A stretch of DNA of 64,000 nucleotides, from assembly GCF_900323545.1 (NCBI RefSeq), contig NZ_OOHN01000008.1, forward strand, positions 267,941 to 331,940, written 5' to 3'. The stretch is from Actinomyces sp. Marseille-P3109 (lineage in GTDB: Bacteria > Actinomycetota > Actinomycetes > Actinomycetales > Actinomycetaceae). Every line of letters begins with the position of its first letter. Position 1 is the stretch's first letter. The notes under the pieces were generated by a model. The model made no database searches and was not told where the DNA came from. It worked only from the letters and a program-made list of their open reading frames with translations. Below, one piece after another: positions 1-10,183 of this stretch. Position numbers and translations under genes: made by a program.

Positions 1-2478
1 GACACCGGGGGCGTGCGCATCGGAGGCGTGGACCTGCGCGACATGGACGAGTCCACCCTGTACTCCACGGTCTCCTTCGTCCTCCAGGACGCCCAGCTGC
101 TCGGCACCACCGTGCGGGAGAACATCGCGCTCGGACACCCCGACGCCGACCTGGACCAGGTACGTGCCGCTGCCCGCGTCGCCCGGATTGATGAGGAGAT
201 CATGGCCCTGCCGGACGGCTACGACACCGTCCTGGGACGGGACACGGCCCTGTCCGGCGGACAGGAGCAGCGCATCGCCATCGCCCGCGCCATCCTGCTG
301 GACACCCCCGTCATCCTGCTCGACGAGGCCACCGCCATGGCCGATCCCGAGTCCGAGGCCGAGATCCAGCAGGCGCTGAGCGCCCTGGCCAAGGATCGAA
401 CCGTCCTGGTCATCGCCCACCGCCCGGCGGCCGTGCGCGGCGCCGACCGCATCGCCGTCATGGAACGCGGACGCATTGTCGCCAGCGGTACCCACGACGA
501 CCTGGTGGACGAACCCCACTACCGGGCGCTTCTGCGCCAGACGGGTGAGCGTGACGAGGTCTCCGTGCCGGCGAGCCACGCAACCGCGAACGGTCCGGAC
601 GGCCCCGACCGGGCAGGGAGCAGGCCGTGCGAGGAGGTCTTCGCGGTTTCGTCCCCGGACGCCGTCGAGAAGGTCGATCACCCCCGGCCTGCACCCCCGG
701 TTCCGCCACCACCAGCCGGCTCTCCGGTGGTGGCGCGTTCCCTGCTGGCCCGCTTTCACAGGCTCATGGCCGAGTCCTCCTGGCGGCAGACCCGAGGCTG
801 CATCATCCTGGCAGGCGTCAACGGCGTCCTGGTGGGACTGGCGCTTCTGGTGCTTCTGCCCGCCTCGGTCGCGCTGGGGACCGGAGCGCCCCGATGGGGA
901 CTGTCCTTCGGCGGCTGGCTCATCGCGCTGGTCGTTCTCGGCGTCGCTACGGCCATCACTGAGTTCCAGGGGCAGCGCAGGGGCATGTCCGGAGCTCTGG
1001 GCTTCATGCACGACGTCCACCACGCGGTCGGCGACCAGATCGCGCGCCTGCCCCTGCGCTGGTTCACCTCCGACTCCGCCGGCACACTGTCGCGGGCCGT
1101 CAGCCAGGAGATGGTGTCCCTGGGGGAGTCCGCCGCCCACTTCATGTACAAGCTCACCTCCACGACCGCTGCCTGCGTGGTCGTCTGGGCCGGGTCGTGG
1201 GCCTGGGACCGGCGCCTGGGCCTCCTGCTCACGGTGGCCGCGCCCCTGTTCGCCGGACTGGTGCGCGCTGCGCGCCGTCTGCTGGATCATGGCAAGTCCA
1301 TCTCCGAGCCCGCTGAGCGCGAGCTCGCCACCCGCGTCGTCGAGATCGCCCGTTGCCAGGGCGCCCTGCGCTCGTGCCGGGCCGCCACCGGCTACAGCCG
1401 CCTGACCGCCGCCTTCGACGACGGAGCCCGCGCCTCGAGGCGCTCCCTGTGGTGGGAGTCCGCCGGCAACCTCGTCAATGGTGCGCTGAGTCAGGTCATC
1501 GTCGTCGCCATGATCGTCCTGACATCCTCGCTCGCCGTCTCCGGCACCATGGAGCCGCTCGTGGCGGTCGCCGTCATCGGTATGTGTCTGCGCTTCACCA
1601 CCATGCTCGACGACATCGGCGCCGCAGTCATGGGCATGGAGGAGCGGCGCCAGATGATGAACCACCTTGACGCCGTCATGGACGCCGAGCTCATGGCCGA
1701 GCCTGAGGCTCGTGCCACACTGCCCGATCCTGGCGCCGTCGAGCTCGACGACGTCGTCTTCGGCTACCGCACCGATGAGCCCGTCCTGGCCGGGGTGTCG
1801 ATGAGCGTGCCCGCGCGCAGCATGTGCGCGATCGTGGGCCCCTCCGGTAGCGGCAAGACCACTATCGCCCGCCTCATCGCCCGCTTCTGGGACACCGGCT
1901 CCGGCTCCGTGCGCGTGGGCGGCACCGATGTGCGCGACATGCCGACCTCCCAGCTCATGGAACAGCTCTCCATGGTCTTCCAGGACGTCTACCTCTTCGA
2001 CGACACCCTGGACGCCAACATCCGTATCGGCAATCCTGCCGCCGACGACGACCAGGTGCGCTGGGCCGCCGACCTCGCCGGCGTCACCGAGATCGTCGAC
2101 CGTCTGCCCCACGGGTGGGACACCCGCGTGGGAGAGGGCGGCCGGGCCCTGTCCGGCGGCGAGCGCCAACGCGTCTCCATCGCCCGGGCCCTGCTCAAGC
2201 GCGCACCGGTCGTTCTGCTCGACGAGGCCACCAGCGCCCTGGACGCGGAGAACGAGGCCAATATCGTCGCTGCGATGCAGGAGCTGCGGCGCACCTCGAC
2301 ACTCATCGTCATCGCCCACAAGCTCGAGACGATAGCCGCCGCCGACCAGGTCATCGTCCTCGACGACGCCGGGCACGTCGCCCAGCGCGGGAGCCACGAG
2401 AGTCTTGTGGAGATGGAAGGCCCCTACCGGAGTTTCTGGGAGCAGCGCACCCGGGCGCGCGGCTGGGCGCTTGTGTGA
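1..2478 (+). CDS. Fused (tandem) ABC transporter, membrane domain plus two ATPase domains; 5' end outside window
   Basis: An ATP-driven membrane transporter or exporter whose substrate cannot be told. The window opens inside the gene, so the first membrane domain and the first Walker A are missing. Visible residues (numbered from base 1): end of NBD1 with signature LSGGQEQR at about 84, Walker B VILLDEAT at about 104 and H-loop IAHR at about 138; a proline-rich linker at about 185-240; a second membrane domain at about 255-560; a complete NBD2 with Walker A GPSGSGKTT at about 613, LSGGERQR at 717 and VVLLDEATSALD at 737. Both visible sites keep the catalytic Glu. Two half-transporters in one chain is the arrangement of some actinobacterial siderophore and drug ABC proteins; that analogy is only suggestive. 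Confidence 0.88.
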   Translation, partial: DTGGVRIGGVDLRDMDESTLYSTVSFVLQDAQLLGTTVRENIALGHPDADLDQVRAAARVARIDEEIMALPDGYDTVLGRDTALSGGQEQRIAIARAILLDTPVILLDEATAMADPESEAEIQQALSALAKDRTVLVIAHRPAAVRGADRIAVMERGRIVASGTHDDLVDEPHYRALLRQTGERDEVSVPASHATANGPDGPDRAGSRPCEEVFAVSSPDAVEKVDHPRPAPPVPPPPAGSPVVARSLLARFHRLMAESSWRQTRGCIILAGVNGVLVGLALLVLLPASVALGTGAPRWGLSFGGWLIALVVLGVATAITEFQGQRRGMSGALGFMHDVHHAVGDQIARLPLRWFTSDSAGTLSRAVSQEMVSLGESAAHFMYKLTSTTAACVVVWAGSWAWDRRLGLLLTVAAPLFAGLVRAARRLLDHGKSISEPAERELATRVVEIARCQGALRSCRAATGYSRLTAAFDDGARASRRSLWWESAGNLVNGALSQVIVVAMIVLTSSLAVSGTMEPLVAVAVIGMCLRFTTMLDDIGAAVMGMEERRQMMNHLDAVMDAELMAEPEARATLPDPGAVELDDVVFGYRTDEPVLAGVSMSVPARSMCAIVGPSGSGKTTIARLIARFWDTGSGSVRVGGTDVRDMPTSQLMEQLSMVFQDVYLFDDTLDANIRIGNPAADDDQVRWAADLAGVTEIVDRLPHGWDTRVGEGGRALSGGERQRVSIARALLKRAPVVLLDEATSALDAENEANIVAAMQELRRTSTLIVIAHKLETIAAADQVIVLDDAGHVAQRGSHESLVEMEGPYRSFWEQRTRARGWALV

Positions 2479-2671
2479 GCGGAAAGGGCCTGGGACCTCA
2501 CCTCCTTCGGATCTCCGCCCGTGTTCTCACCGCCGCCTCAGCAGTGCTTCGAGGAGGAGGGCTCGGAGCGCTGACCATCCTCGTGATCGTCGGGCTTGCG
2601 AGCATGTGCCTGTGGGCGGGATACCCGGTGGACCTGACGTCGCAGTCCCGCAGGCCGCCGTCGGGCAGCCG

Positions 2672-3898
2672 TCAGGACCTGGCCGCCAGCGAGAGCACCT
2701 CGGTGGGGCGCAGGGGCCTGCCGGCGCGAGTCTCGGCCAGTAGCAGCCTGACGGCCGCCTCCCGCTGCCCCCCGTAGGCTCCGACAGCGGCGATCTGGCG
2801 CTGGTAGGAGGCTCCGGCCTCCAGGGTGGCGCGTACGGAGTCCAGCTCTGCGGCGCAGCCGAGGTCCTCGGCGACGGGTGCGAGCTCGGTGAGCATCCGT
2901 TCGACCGTGTTCCCCACCAGCTCCTCCTCGCCGGCGGAGTTGACGATGAGGATGGCGTCCATGCCGTAGCGCGCCGAACGCCACTTGTTCTCGGCGACGT
3001 ACCAGTCCGGCATCGTGTCGAGATCCTCACCCCGGTCCAGGGTACGGGAGAATGACTCCACGAGGCACTGGGTCAGTGCCGCGATCCCGGCCAGCTCGGT
3101 GAGGTTCGTTGCGGCGTCGCAGGCCCGCACCTCGATGGTCCCCAGGCGCGGCGAGGGGCGCACGTCCCAACGGATCTCGGTGAAGTCCTCGATGACGCCG
3201 GTGTGGACCAGGTCCCCGGTGTAGCTCTCCAGCTGCTCCCAGGTACTGAACTGCTCCGGAGCGCCGGCGGTGGGCAGCTGCTGGAACATCATGGCCCGGT
3301 TGTCCGCGTAACCCGTGTCCTCACCCGCCCAGAATGGCGAGGAGGCGCTCAGGCACTGCAGGTGAGCGGTACGGGTGAGCAGGGCCTTGAGGATCGGCAG
3401 GACCTTGGCGCGGTCCTCGACCCCGACATGCACGTGGGTGCCGAAGATGAGCATCTGGTGACCCCATAGGCGGGTGCGGTCCACCAGGCGGGCGTAGCGC
3501 TCGGCGTTGGTCACCTTCTGTACCAGCGGGTCGGCGAAGGGATGGGTCCCGGCCGAGGCCAGGTCCACGCGCAGCGGGTCGGTGACCGGAAGGACGCGGT
3601 CGAAGGCGAGCGCGATGTCCTCCATGCACTCGGCCACGGTGCGGCGCGCCCCGGAGACCAGCTCGATGGTGTTGAGCATCATCTCACCGTGCACGTGCGG
3701 GTCCGGGCCCACCTTCTGAAGGATCTCCTCGGCGCACTGGCGCAGGTCGAGGCTGTCGCGGTCGATGAGCGCCAGCTCCCACTCCACCCCCAGCGTGGAG
3801 CGGGCCGAGCTGGCGAAGGGCAAGGACTGGGGCCGGTGGGCCGGCGGCAGCTGTGTCCCCGCGGGGGTGGCGCTCGGATTCGGGGTCGTGTCCTGCAT
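2672..3898 (-). CDS. Carboxylate-amine ligase of the glutamate-cysteine ligase 2 (YbdK) family
   Basis: A 408-residue ATP-dependent ligase of the GCS2 family, which joins glutamate to cysteine or a similar amine. Family marks are GVEWELALID at residues 37-46 (nucleotide/metal-binding glutamates), HGEMMLNTIEL at about 70-80 and GTHVHVGVE at about 153-161. Length fits YbdK-type enzymes (about 370-400) plus a short Pro-rich N-terminus. Some actinobacteria use a related enzyme (EgtA) for the first step of ergothioneine synthesis, but no egt genes lie nearby, so the physiological product is open. It runs leftward, converging on the ABC gene, and starts at an ATG preceded by AGGAGA. Confidence 0.85.
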   Translation of the reverse strand: MQDTTPNPSATPAGTQLPPAHRPQSLPFASSARSTLGVEWELALIDRDSLDLRQCAEEILQKVGPDPHVHGEMMLNTIELVSGARRTVAECMEDIALAFDRVLPVTDPLRVDLASAGTHPFADPLVQKVTNAERYARLVDRTRLWGHQMLIFGTHVHVGVEDRAKVLPILKALLTRTAHLQCLSASSPFWAGEDTGYADNRAMMFQQLPTAGAPEQFSTWEQLESYTGDLVHTGVIEDFTEIRWDVRPSPRLGTIEVRACDAATNLTELAGIAALTQCLVESFSRTLDRGEDLDTMPDWYVAENKWRSARYGMDAILIVNSAGEEELVGNTVERMLTELAPVAEDLGCAAELDSVRATLEAGASYQRQIAAVGAYGGQREAAVRLLLAETRAGRPLRPTEVLSLAARS

Positions 3899-3959
3899 GT
3901 CCTGGTCGTCTCCTCGGGTTCCTCAGGTCCCTGACGGGTGCTGGCAGGTGGTGTTGGTG

Positions 3960-5258
3960 CTAGTCGCCGGAAGAGGCGCCGTCGTCTGGGGGCGTCGGTG
4001 AGTCGGTCGGCGAATCGCTGACGATGGGTTCGACGACAAGGACGACGCCCTTGGCCTTCTCTCCTGCGCGGGTCAGGACCCAGGTCTCCGACTCCCGGCC
4101 GCTGAGCCTCAGTGAGGAGCGCAGCGCATCGGGGGAGACATCGACTCCTCGCTTGAGGATCTCCAGGCTTCCGACCCCCAGCTCGCGGGCCCGGCCCCGC
4201 AGGGTCTTGAGCCGCAGCGGCAGGACCTCGGTGAGGCGGAAGGAGCGCACAAAGGGGGCGGTCGCCTCGTTGGCAAGATCCTCGCCGGTGAGGTAACCGA
4301 TCCGCGGCCCCACCGGTCGGGCGGACAGCGCCTGGCAGAGGTGGGAGATGAGCCCCGCGCGGACGGCGGCACCGTCGGGCACGTGAATGATGCTGCCCAG
4401 ATCGTCGGGCGATGCGATCGGGTCGACCTGCACCGGCGGCTGGGAGGGGTCGGCGGCGTCGGTGTCGACCAGCGTGTGGGCACTCGCGCCTCCGGCTTCG
4501 GAGCGCAGGACCAGTGCGGAGCGGCCGGGGCCCTCCGGCGCCAGCGGGCCGCACCAGATGGCGGCCTCGACGACGTCGCCGTCCACACTCACCCACTGGG
4601 TGTGGGAGTCGGTGGGCAGGGCGGCATGGTCGATACCGGGGGCGACCTTGACGCCGAGAGCGGGCACGGTCTCCCGTAGCGCGAGCACCTGCGACAGGGC
4701 CGGCGACCACTGCTCGGGATCGGCGATCCGCCGTCCCTCGGCGCGGCGGGCGGGGTCGGCGAAGACGGCGTCGACACCACGCTCGACCAGGTCGATCTCT
4801 AGGGCGTCGGCGCACTCGACGCTCGCGTGGGGGAAGGGCATGAGGTTGATGGTGGCCAGGGCTGCTGTGGCCTCATCGCGGTCGACGGCGAGCACCGGCA
4901 GGTCGAGCCCGGCCAGGGCGACGGCGTCGCCACCGATTCCACAGCCCAGGTCCGCGACCTTCGCCACGCCCGCGGCCACGTACCGGGCGGCGTGGTGGGC
5001 TGAGACCGTTAGCCGAGTGGCCTGCTCCAGGCTTTCGGCGGTGAAGAGCATCTGCTGGGCGAAGGGGCCGAACTTGGCGGTGGCCCGGGCGCGCAGACGC
5101 TGCTGGGTCAGGGCGGCCGCCACCAGGGCGGGGGAATGGCCCTCCTCGCGTAGGGAGCGCCCCAGGGACAGGGCCTCGGCCGGGTCGTAAGGGGGCAGGG
5201 AGGACAGAAGCTCCCAGCCCTCGGGCGTCAGAAGGAGCGCGACGTGGTTCTCAGCCAT
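3960..5258 (-). CDS. Class I SAM-dependent methyltransferase with THUMP-like domain
   Basis: A cytosolic protein of about 432 residues that probably methylates RNA or another macromolecule. The SAM-binding motif I, VADLGCGIGGDAVAL, begins near residue 101, an acidic AVDRDEAT loop follows, and a FADPARR motif near 170 matches the catalytic DPARR region of this family. The C-terminal part resembles the THUMP-like domain found in these proteins. I chose ATG 5258; an in-frame GTG two codons upstream (5264) is equally possible, and neither has a strong ribosome site. It sits 61 bp downstream of the GCS2 start region on the same strand, and diverges from the YdcF gene. Confidence 0.8.
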   Translation of the reverse strand: MAENHVALLLTPEGWELLSSLPPYDPAEALSLGRSLREEGHSPALVAAALTQQRLRARATAKFGPFAQQMLFTAESLEQATRLTVSAHHAARYVAAGVAKVADLGCGIGGDAVALAGLDLPVLAVDRDEATAALATINLMPFPHASVECADALEIDLVERGVDAVFADPARRAEGRRIADPEQWSPALSQVLALRETVPALGVKVAPGIDHAALPTDSHTQWVSVDGDVVEAAIWCGPLAPEGPGRSALVLRSEAGGASAHTLVDTDAADPSQPPVQVDPIASPDDLGSIIHVPDGAAVRAGLISHLCQALSARPVGPRIGYLTGEDLANEATAPFVRSFRLTEVLPLRLKTLRGRARELGVGSLEILKRGVDVSPDALRSSLRLSGRESETWVLTRAGEKAKGVVLVVEPIVSDSPTDSPTPPDDGASSGD

Positions 5259-5428
5259 CAGCACAGATCATTCCATGGCGAACCTGTCAACGCGTGTGAT
5301 GTCCGCTGGGTGGAGCACGATTGGGGCTCTGGCGGGACTCCGGTGAGCGGGCAGGTATCGGGGTGGGTAGTGTTGTGCGTCGACGCCCCGCATGCCGCTG
5401 GGGCAGGCCGGCGATGGGCGGGGGCCTG

Positions 5429-6223
5429 ATGACTGACGAGGATCCGACGTGCAGCGCTACCGGCGCGCCCGACGTCGTCGCATCCCGTAGGGGTGGCGCC
5501 AAGGACGATCCGAAGCCTGCTTCTCCTGTTGCGGGCGGCCGCAGGGTTCTTCTGCGCCGCCTGGTACGGGCCTCACTCGCCGTCGTGGGCGTCCTGGTCG
5601 TCATCGCGGCCGGGGCCAGTATCTGGGCCTGGACCGTCAGCGCCGGGCACATTGAGACTGCCGGTGACGACGACACGACGCGAGCCCCGGTGGCGATCGT
5701 GCTGGGGGCCGCCGTGCACGCCGATGGCCGGCCCTCGCCCTGGCTCGCCCACCGTCTCGACACCGCCGCCGACCTCTACACCAGTGGCCGCGTCGAGGCG
5801 ATCCTGGTCTCCGGGGACAACCGGCGCGTCGGCTATGACGAGCCCACCGTCATGCGCGACTACCTCACCTCCAAGGGGATCCCCCGCCAGGCGGTCGCCC
5901 TGGACTACGCGGGCTTCGACACCTATGACACCTGCGTGCGGGCGCGCAGGATCTTCGGGATCGAACGCGCCCTGCTCGTGACCCAGGACTTCCACGAGCC
6001 GCGTGCGGTCGCCATCTGCCGTTCGGTCGGTGTCAGCGTCGACGGCGTCGGTGACCCGCGGGCACGTGCTGACCGCATCGGCTGGGCCGTCAGCTGGACG
6101 CGCGAGCGCCTGGCCACGATCAAGGCCGTCACCGACGTCCTCTCCCGGCGTGACCCGACCCTGGGACGCCGTGAGACGAGCGTTGCGGAGGCCATCATGT
6201 GGACTCAGGAGCACCGGCGCTGA
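5429..6223 (+). CDS. YdcF/SanA/ElyC-family membrane protein (DUF218)
   Basis: About 264 residues. A basic N-terminus (RRVLLRRLVR) leads into one transmembrane helix (LAVVGVLVVIAAGASIWAW), followed by an extracytoplasmic DUF218 domain: VAIVLGAAV, the ILVSGDN motif, DYAGFDTYDTC and ALLVTQDFHEPRA. Members of the family (SanA, ElyC, YdcF) influence cell-envelope integrity or bind SAM, but no defined reaction is known. I chose ATG 5429 because the domain begins after it and GGGCGGGGG lies just upstream; frames further upstream are open but encode unlikely peptide. It is monocistronic, with a CIRCE-controlled gene next. Confidence 0.8.
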   Translation: MTDEDPTCSATGAPDVVASRRGGAKDDPKPASPVAGGRRVLLRRLVRASLAVVGVLVVIAAGASIWAWTVSAGHIETAGDDDTTRAPVAIVLGAAVHADGRPSPWLAHRLDTAADLYTSGRVEAILVSGDNRRVGYDEPTVMRDYLTSKGIPRQAVALDYAGFDTYDTCVRARRIFGIERALLVTQDFHEPRAVAICRSVGVSVDGVGDPRARADRIGWAVSWTRERLATIKAVTDVLSRRDPTLGRRETSVAEAIMWTQEHRR

Positions 6224-6260
6224 CGAGGGCTGACGCCCACGGCGAAACCACCGCCACGCT

Positions 6261-6287
6261 TTGGCACTCGCATTGACTGAGTGCTAA
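6261..6287 (+). promoter_or_regulatory. CIRCE element (HrcA operator) upstream of groES
   Basis: The left arm TTGGCACTC and right arm GAGTGCTAA are separated by exactly nine bases, matching the CIRCE consensus TTAGCACTC-N9-GAGTGCTAA at all but one position. HrcA binds this element and represses chaperonin genes until heat stress titrates it onto GroEL. It lies 187 bp before the groES start, so the groES transcript has a fairly long leader. Confidence 0.93.
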
Positions 6288-6473
6288 CGCCGTCGTAGAT
6301 TCTCCGTCAGGCGCAGCGGAGTGCTCGCCCCGGTCCTGGGACGCAGGCGGGCACCTTCTGCGACTCGAACTCCTGCATCGTGCCGGACCGGCCCCCGCGA
6401 CGGCGGTCGGGCGCGCCTCGGGAGGGCGATCAAGCCGTTCTACTGCACGTTGAAGAGAAGGAGGAGGTCTCCG

Positions 6474-6770
6474 ATGTCGATCTCCATCAAGCCGCTCGAG
6501 GACCGCATCGTCGTCCAGGCCGTTGAGGCCGAGCAGACCACCGCATCCGGCCTGTACATCCCCGACACCGCCAAGGAGAAGCCCCAGGAGGGCAAGGTCG
6601 TGGCCGTGGGCCCGGGCCGCGTCGACGACTCCGGCAACCGCGTTCCGGTTGACGTCGCCGAGGGTGACGTCGTCATCTACTCCAAGTACGGGGGCACCGA
6701 GGTCAGCTACGCCGGTGAGGACTACCTCATCCTGTCGGCCCGCGACGTCCTGGCGGTCGTCACCAAGTGA
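6474..6770 (+). CDS. groES: Co-chaperonin GroES (Cpn10)
   Basis: The 98-residue lid of the GroEL chaperonin, forming a heptameric ring in the cytosol. It begins [15 protein letters not shown] and contains the mobile loop ([19 protein letters not shown], residues about 17-35) and VGPGR. ATG 6474 is fixed by the family N-terminus and a strong GAAGGAGGAGG ribosome site at 6457-6467. The gene is under the CIRCE element upstream. It is not followed by groEL: the next gene is an oppositely oriented whiB, and a perfect palindrome ends the transcript. Confidence 0.96.
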   Translation: MSISIKPLEDRIVVQAVEAEQTTASGLYIPDTAKEKPQEGKVVAVGPGRVDDSGNRVPVDVAEGDVVIYSKYGGTEVSYAGEDYLILSARDVLAVVTK

Positions 6771-6804
6771 CCCGCTGAGACCGTGTGCGCCACTCGGCGC
6801 CACG

Positions 6805-6850
6805 ACGTGTTGAGGGGGAGGCGCCATATGGCGCCTCCCCCTCAACACGT
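6805..6850. terminator. 46-bp perfect palindrome between groES and whiB
   Basis: Arms ACGTGTTGAGGGGGAGGCGC(CA) and its exact complement meet at a central TA, so all 46 bases form one perfect palindrome centred on CATATG. It lies between two converging genes and should end transcription in both directions. No T-run follows on either side, so it is not a classic intrinsic terminator. A second small inverted repeat (TGCAGCT/AGCTGCA, 6852-6872) abuts it. Confidence 0.75.
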
Positions 6851-6954
6851 CTGCAGCTAAATGTCAGCTGCATCGACGTGCTGTATCCGGGTGATTGTCT
6901 GGACGTTGAGTTGGGAACGTCTGTGCTGTCGATTCCCTGAAACAGGGCGGAGCG

Positions 6955-7263
6955 TCAGGCCGGTTCGTTGGCGAAACGGCGTGCTAGCTGTTCGTAGTAA
7001 GCGCGCCGCTCCTCCTCACTCATGCCTCCCCAGACGCCATAGGGCTCGCGAGTGCTGAGGGCGTGCTCTCGGCACTCTTCCAGGACGGGGCAGTCCTGAC
7101 AGATGGCCTTTGCTCGTTCGTCCCGTCGTCGACGGGAACCGCCTCTCTCTCCTTCGGGGTGGAAGAAAACCGAGGAGTCCATACCGAGGCAGGCCCCGCG
7201 GTACTGCCACTCCCAGAGGGTGGAGATCGGGCCGGGCAGACGTGATGAGTCGTGCATTGCCAT
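6955..7263 (-). CDS. whiB: WhiB-family iron-sulfur transcription regulator, WhiB3/WhiD-like
   Basis: A 102-residue redox-sensitive regulator carrying a [4Fe-4S] cluster on four cysteines (C25, C55, C58, C64: CQDCPVLEEC). The GVWGG turn is at 76-80 and a basic tail follows for DNA or sigma-factor contact. The N-terminal LPGP...LWEWQYRGACLGMDSS and the FFHPEGERG stretch resemble M. tuberculosis WhiB3 and Streptomyces WhiD rather than WhiB1 or WhiB2. AAAGGAGGGGAGG precedes ATG 7263; a second ATG is two codons in. Its place beside groES and guaB recalls the M. tuberculosis order groES-groEL1-whiB3-guaB2-guaB3 (from memory). Confidence 0.92.
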   Translation of the reverse strand: MAMHDSSRLPGPISTLWEWQYRGACLGMDSSVFFHPEGERGGSRRRRDERAKAICQDCPVLEECREHALSTREPYGVWGGMSEEERRAYYEQLARRFANEPA

Positions 7264-9201
<1,938 letters not shown>

Positions 9202-9242
9202 GCCCGCGGGGCACGCCGTCGCAGGCGAGGTATCCCGCGGGC
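9202..9242. terminator. Hairpin between guaB and the exonuclease gene
   Basis: GCCCGCGGG (9202-9210) pairs perfectly with CCCGCGGGC (9234-9242) immediately after the guaB stop codon, between converging genes. No T-tract follows. Confidence 0.5.
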
Positions 9243-9265
9243 CGATCCTCCGCGAGTTCTGCAGC

Positions 9266-10045
9266 TCAGCAGGCTGGGGAGTCCGGCAGGGGCCAGGCGG
9301 TCTGGGCCGGCGTGCGCGAGGGGTTCTTGCGCGCCAGCCACTCGTTGAAGGACTCCGCCCAGGTGCGGTGGGCCCGGGCCTGGAAGGCCACGAGCTGCTC
9401 GAGGTCGAGCTCTGAGACCTGCGGGTGGGCCGTGGCCAGCGCCTCGAGCACGTCGAGCGTGGCGGCCACGTCCACCTCCGCGGTGTGCAGGGCCTCATCG
9501 ACCTGCACGCCGTAGATCTCGCAGAGATCGCTCAAACGGCGCTTGCCCTTGCGGTAGCGATCCACGGCTCGGTCCAGGACCAGGGGATCGGCGATGGGCC
9601 CCAGCTGGCGTCCTAGGCGCGAGCGCATTGTGGGCAGGCCGTGACGGGTGAGCTCGGCCTCCATGAGGGTCAGGTCGTAGGAGGCGTTGAAGGCGACGAC
9701 CGGGGTCCCGGCCGCCATCGCCGTCACCAGCTGGTCGCTCACCTCTGCCAGCACCTCGGCCACCGGCCGGCCCTCGGCCCGGGCCTGTTCGGTGGTCACG
9801 CCGTGGACCGCTGAGGCCGCCTCGGGGATCTCCACCCCAGGATCCGCCAGCCAGGTGGTCACCGACTGCTGGCGATCTCCGAAGACCGGGCGTTCGGTGC
9901 GCCGGACCAGTGCAGCAGTGACAAGACGGTCCCGAGAGGGATTCACGCCGGTGGTCTCGGTGTCGAAGCCGAGCAGCGGGCCGAAGGGCCAGGAGCGGGC
10001 GGTGGTGGAGGCGGTGTTGGACGAGGAGGAGTGCGGGGTGCTCAT
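9266..10045 (-). CDS. DEDDh-type 3'-5' exonuclease (DnaQ/epsilon-like)
   Basis: 259 residues. Exonuclease motif I is LLGFDTETTGVNPSRD (near residue 25), motif II is FNASYDLTLME (near 117) and motif III is HTAEVDVAATLDV (near 185, with the H and D of the DEDDh class). This predicts a metal-dependent 3'-5' exonuclease acting on DNA or RNA, either a proofreading-type subunit or a stand-alone nuclease; the family (exonuclease domain-containing protein) is common in actinobacteria as a single-domain protein. ATG 10045 is preferred over an upstream ATG at 10069 because conserved sequence starts soon after it. It diverges from guaB3. Confidence 0.85.
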   Translation of the reverse strand: MSTPHSSSSNTASTTARSWPFGPLLGFDTETTGVNPSRDRLVTAALVRRTERPVFGDRQQSVTTWLADPGVEIPEAASAVHGVTTEQARAEGRPVAEVLAEVSDQLVTAMAAGTPVVAFNASYDLTLMEAELTRHGLPTMRSRLGRQLGPIADPLVLDRAVDRYRKGKRRLSDLCEIYGVQVDEALHTAEVDVAATLDVLEALATAHPQVSELDLEQLVAFQARAHRTWAESFNEWLARKNPSRTPAQTAWPLPDSPAC

Positions 10046-10171
10046 GGGCCCAGCATGCCACCGGGGCATGACATCAATGGCGGCTGCCCACGTTCCTCGT
10101 CCAGCGTCGCTGCGCGGTCATGCGCGCCGGCTGCTCCGCCGGTCGCTCCGGTAGATATCGGCCGGGCCCAC

Positions 10172-10177
10172 TAGGAT
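10172..10177 (+). promoter_or_regulatory. -10 element of a leaderless guaB3 promoter
   Basis: TAGGAT followed by six bases (CGGGAC) and the ATG at 10184. The geometry is identical to that before guaB, guaA and rnhA. No ribosome-binding site lies between. Confidence 0.6.
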
Positions 10178-10183
10178 CGGGAC

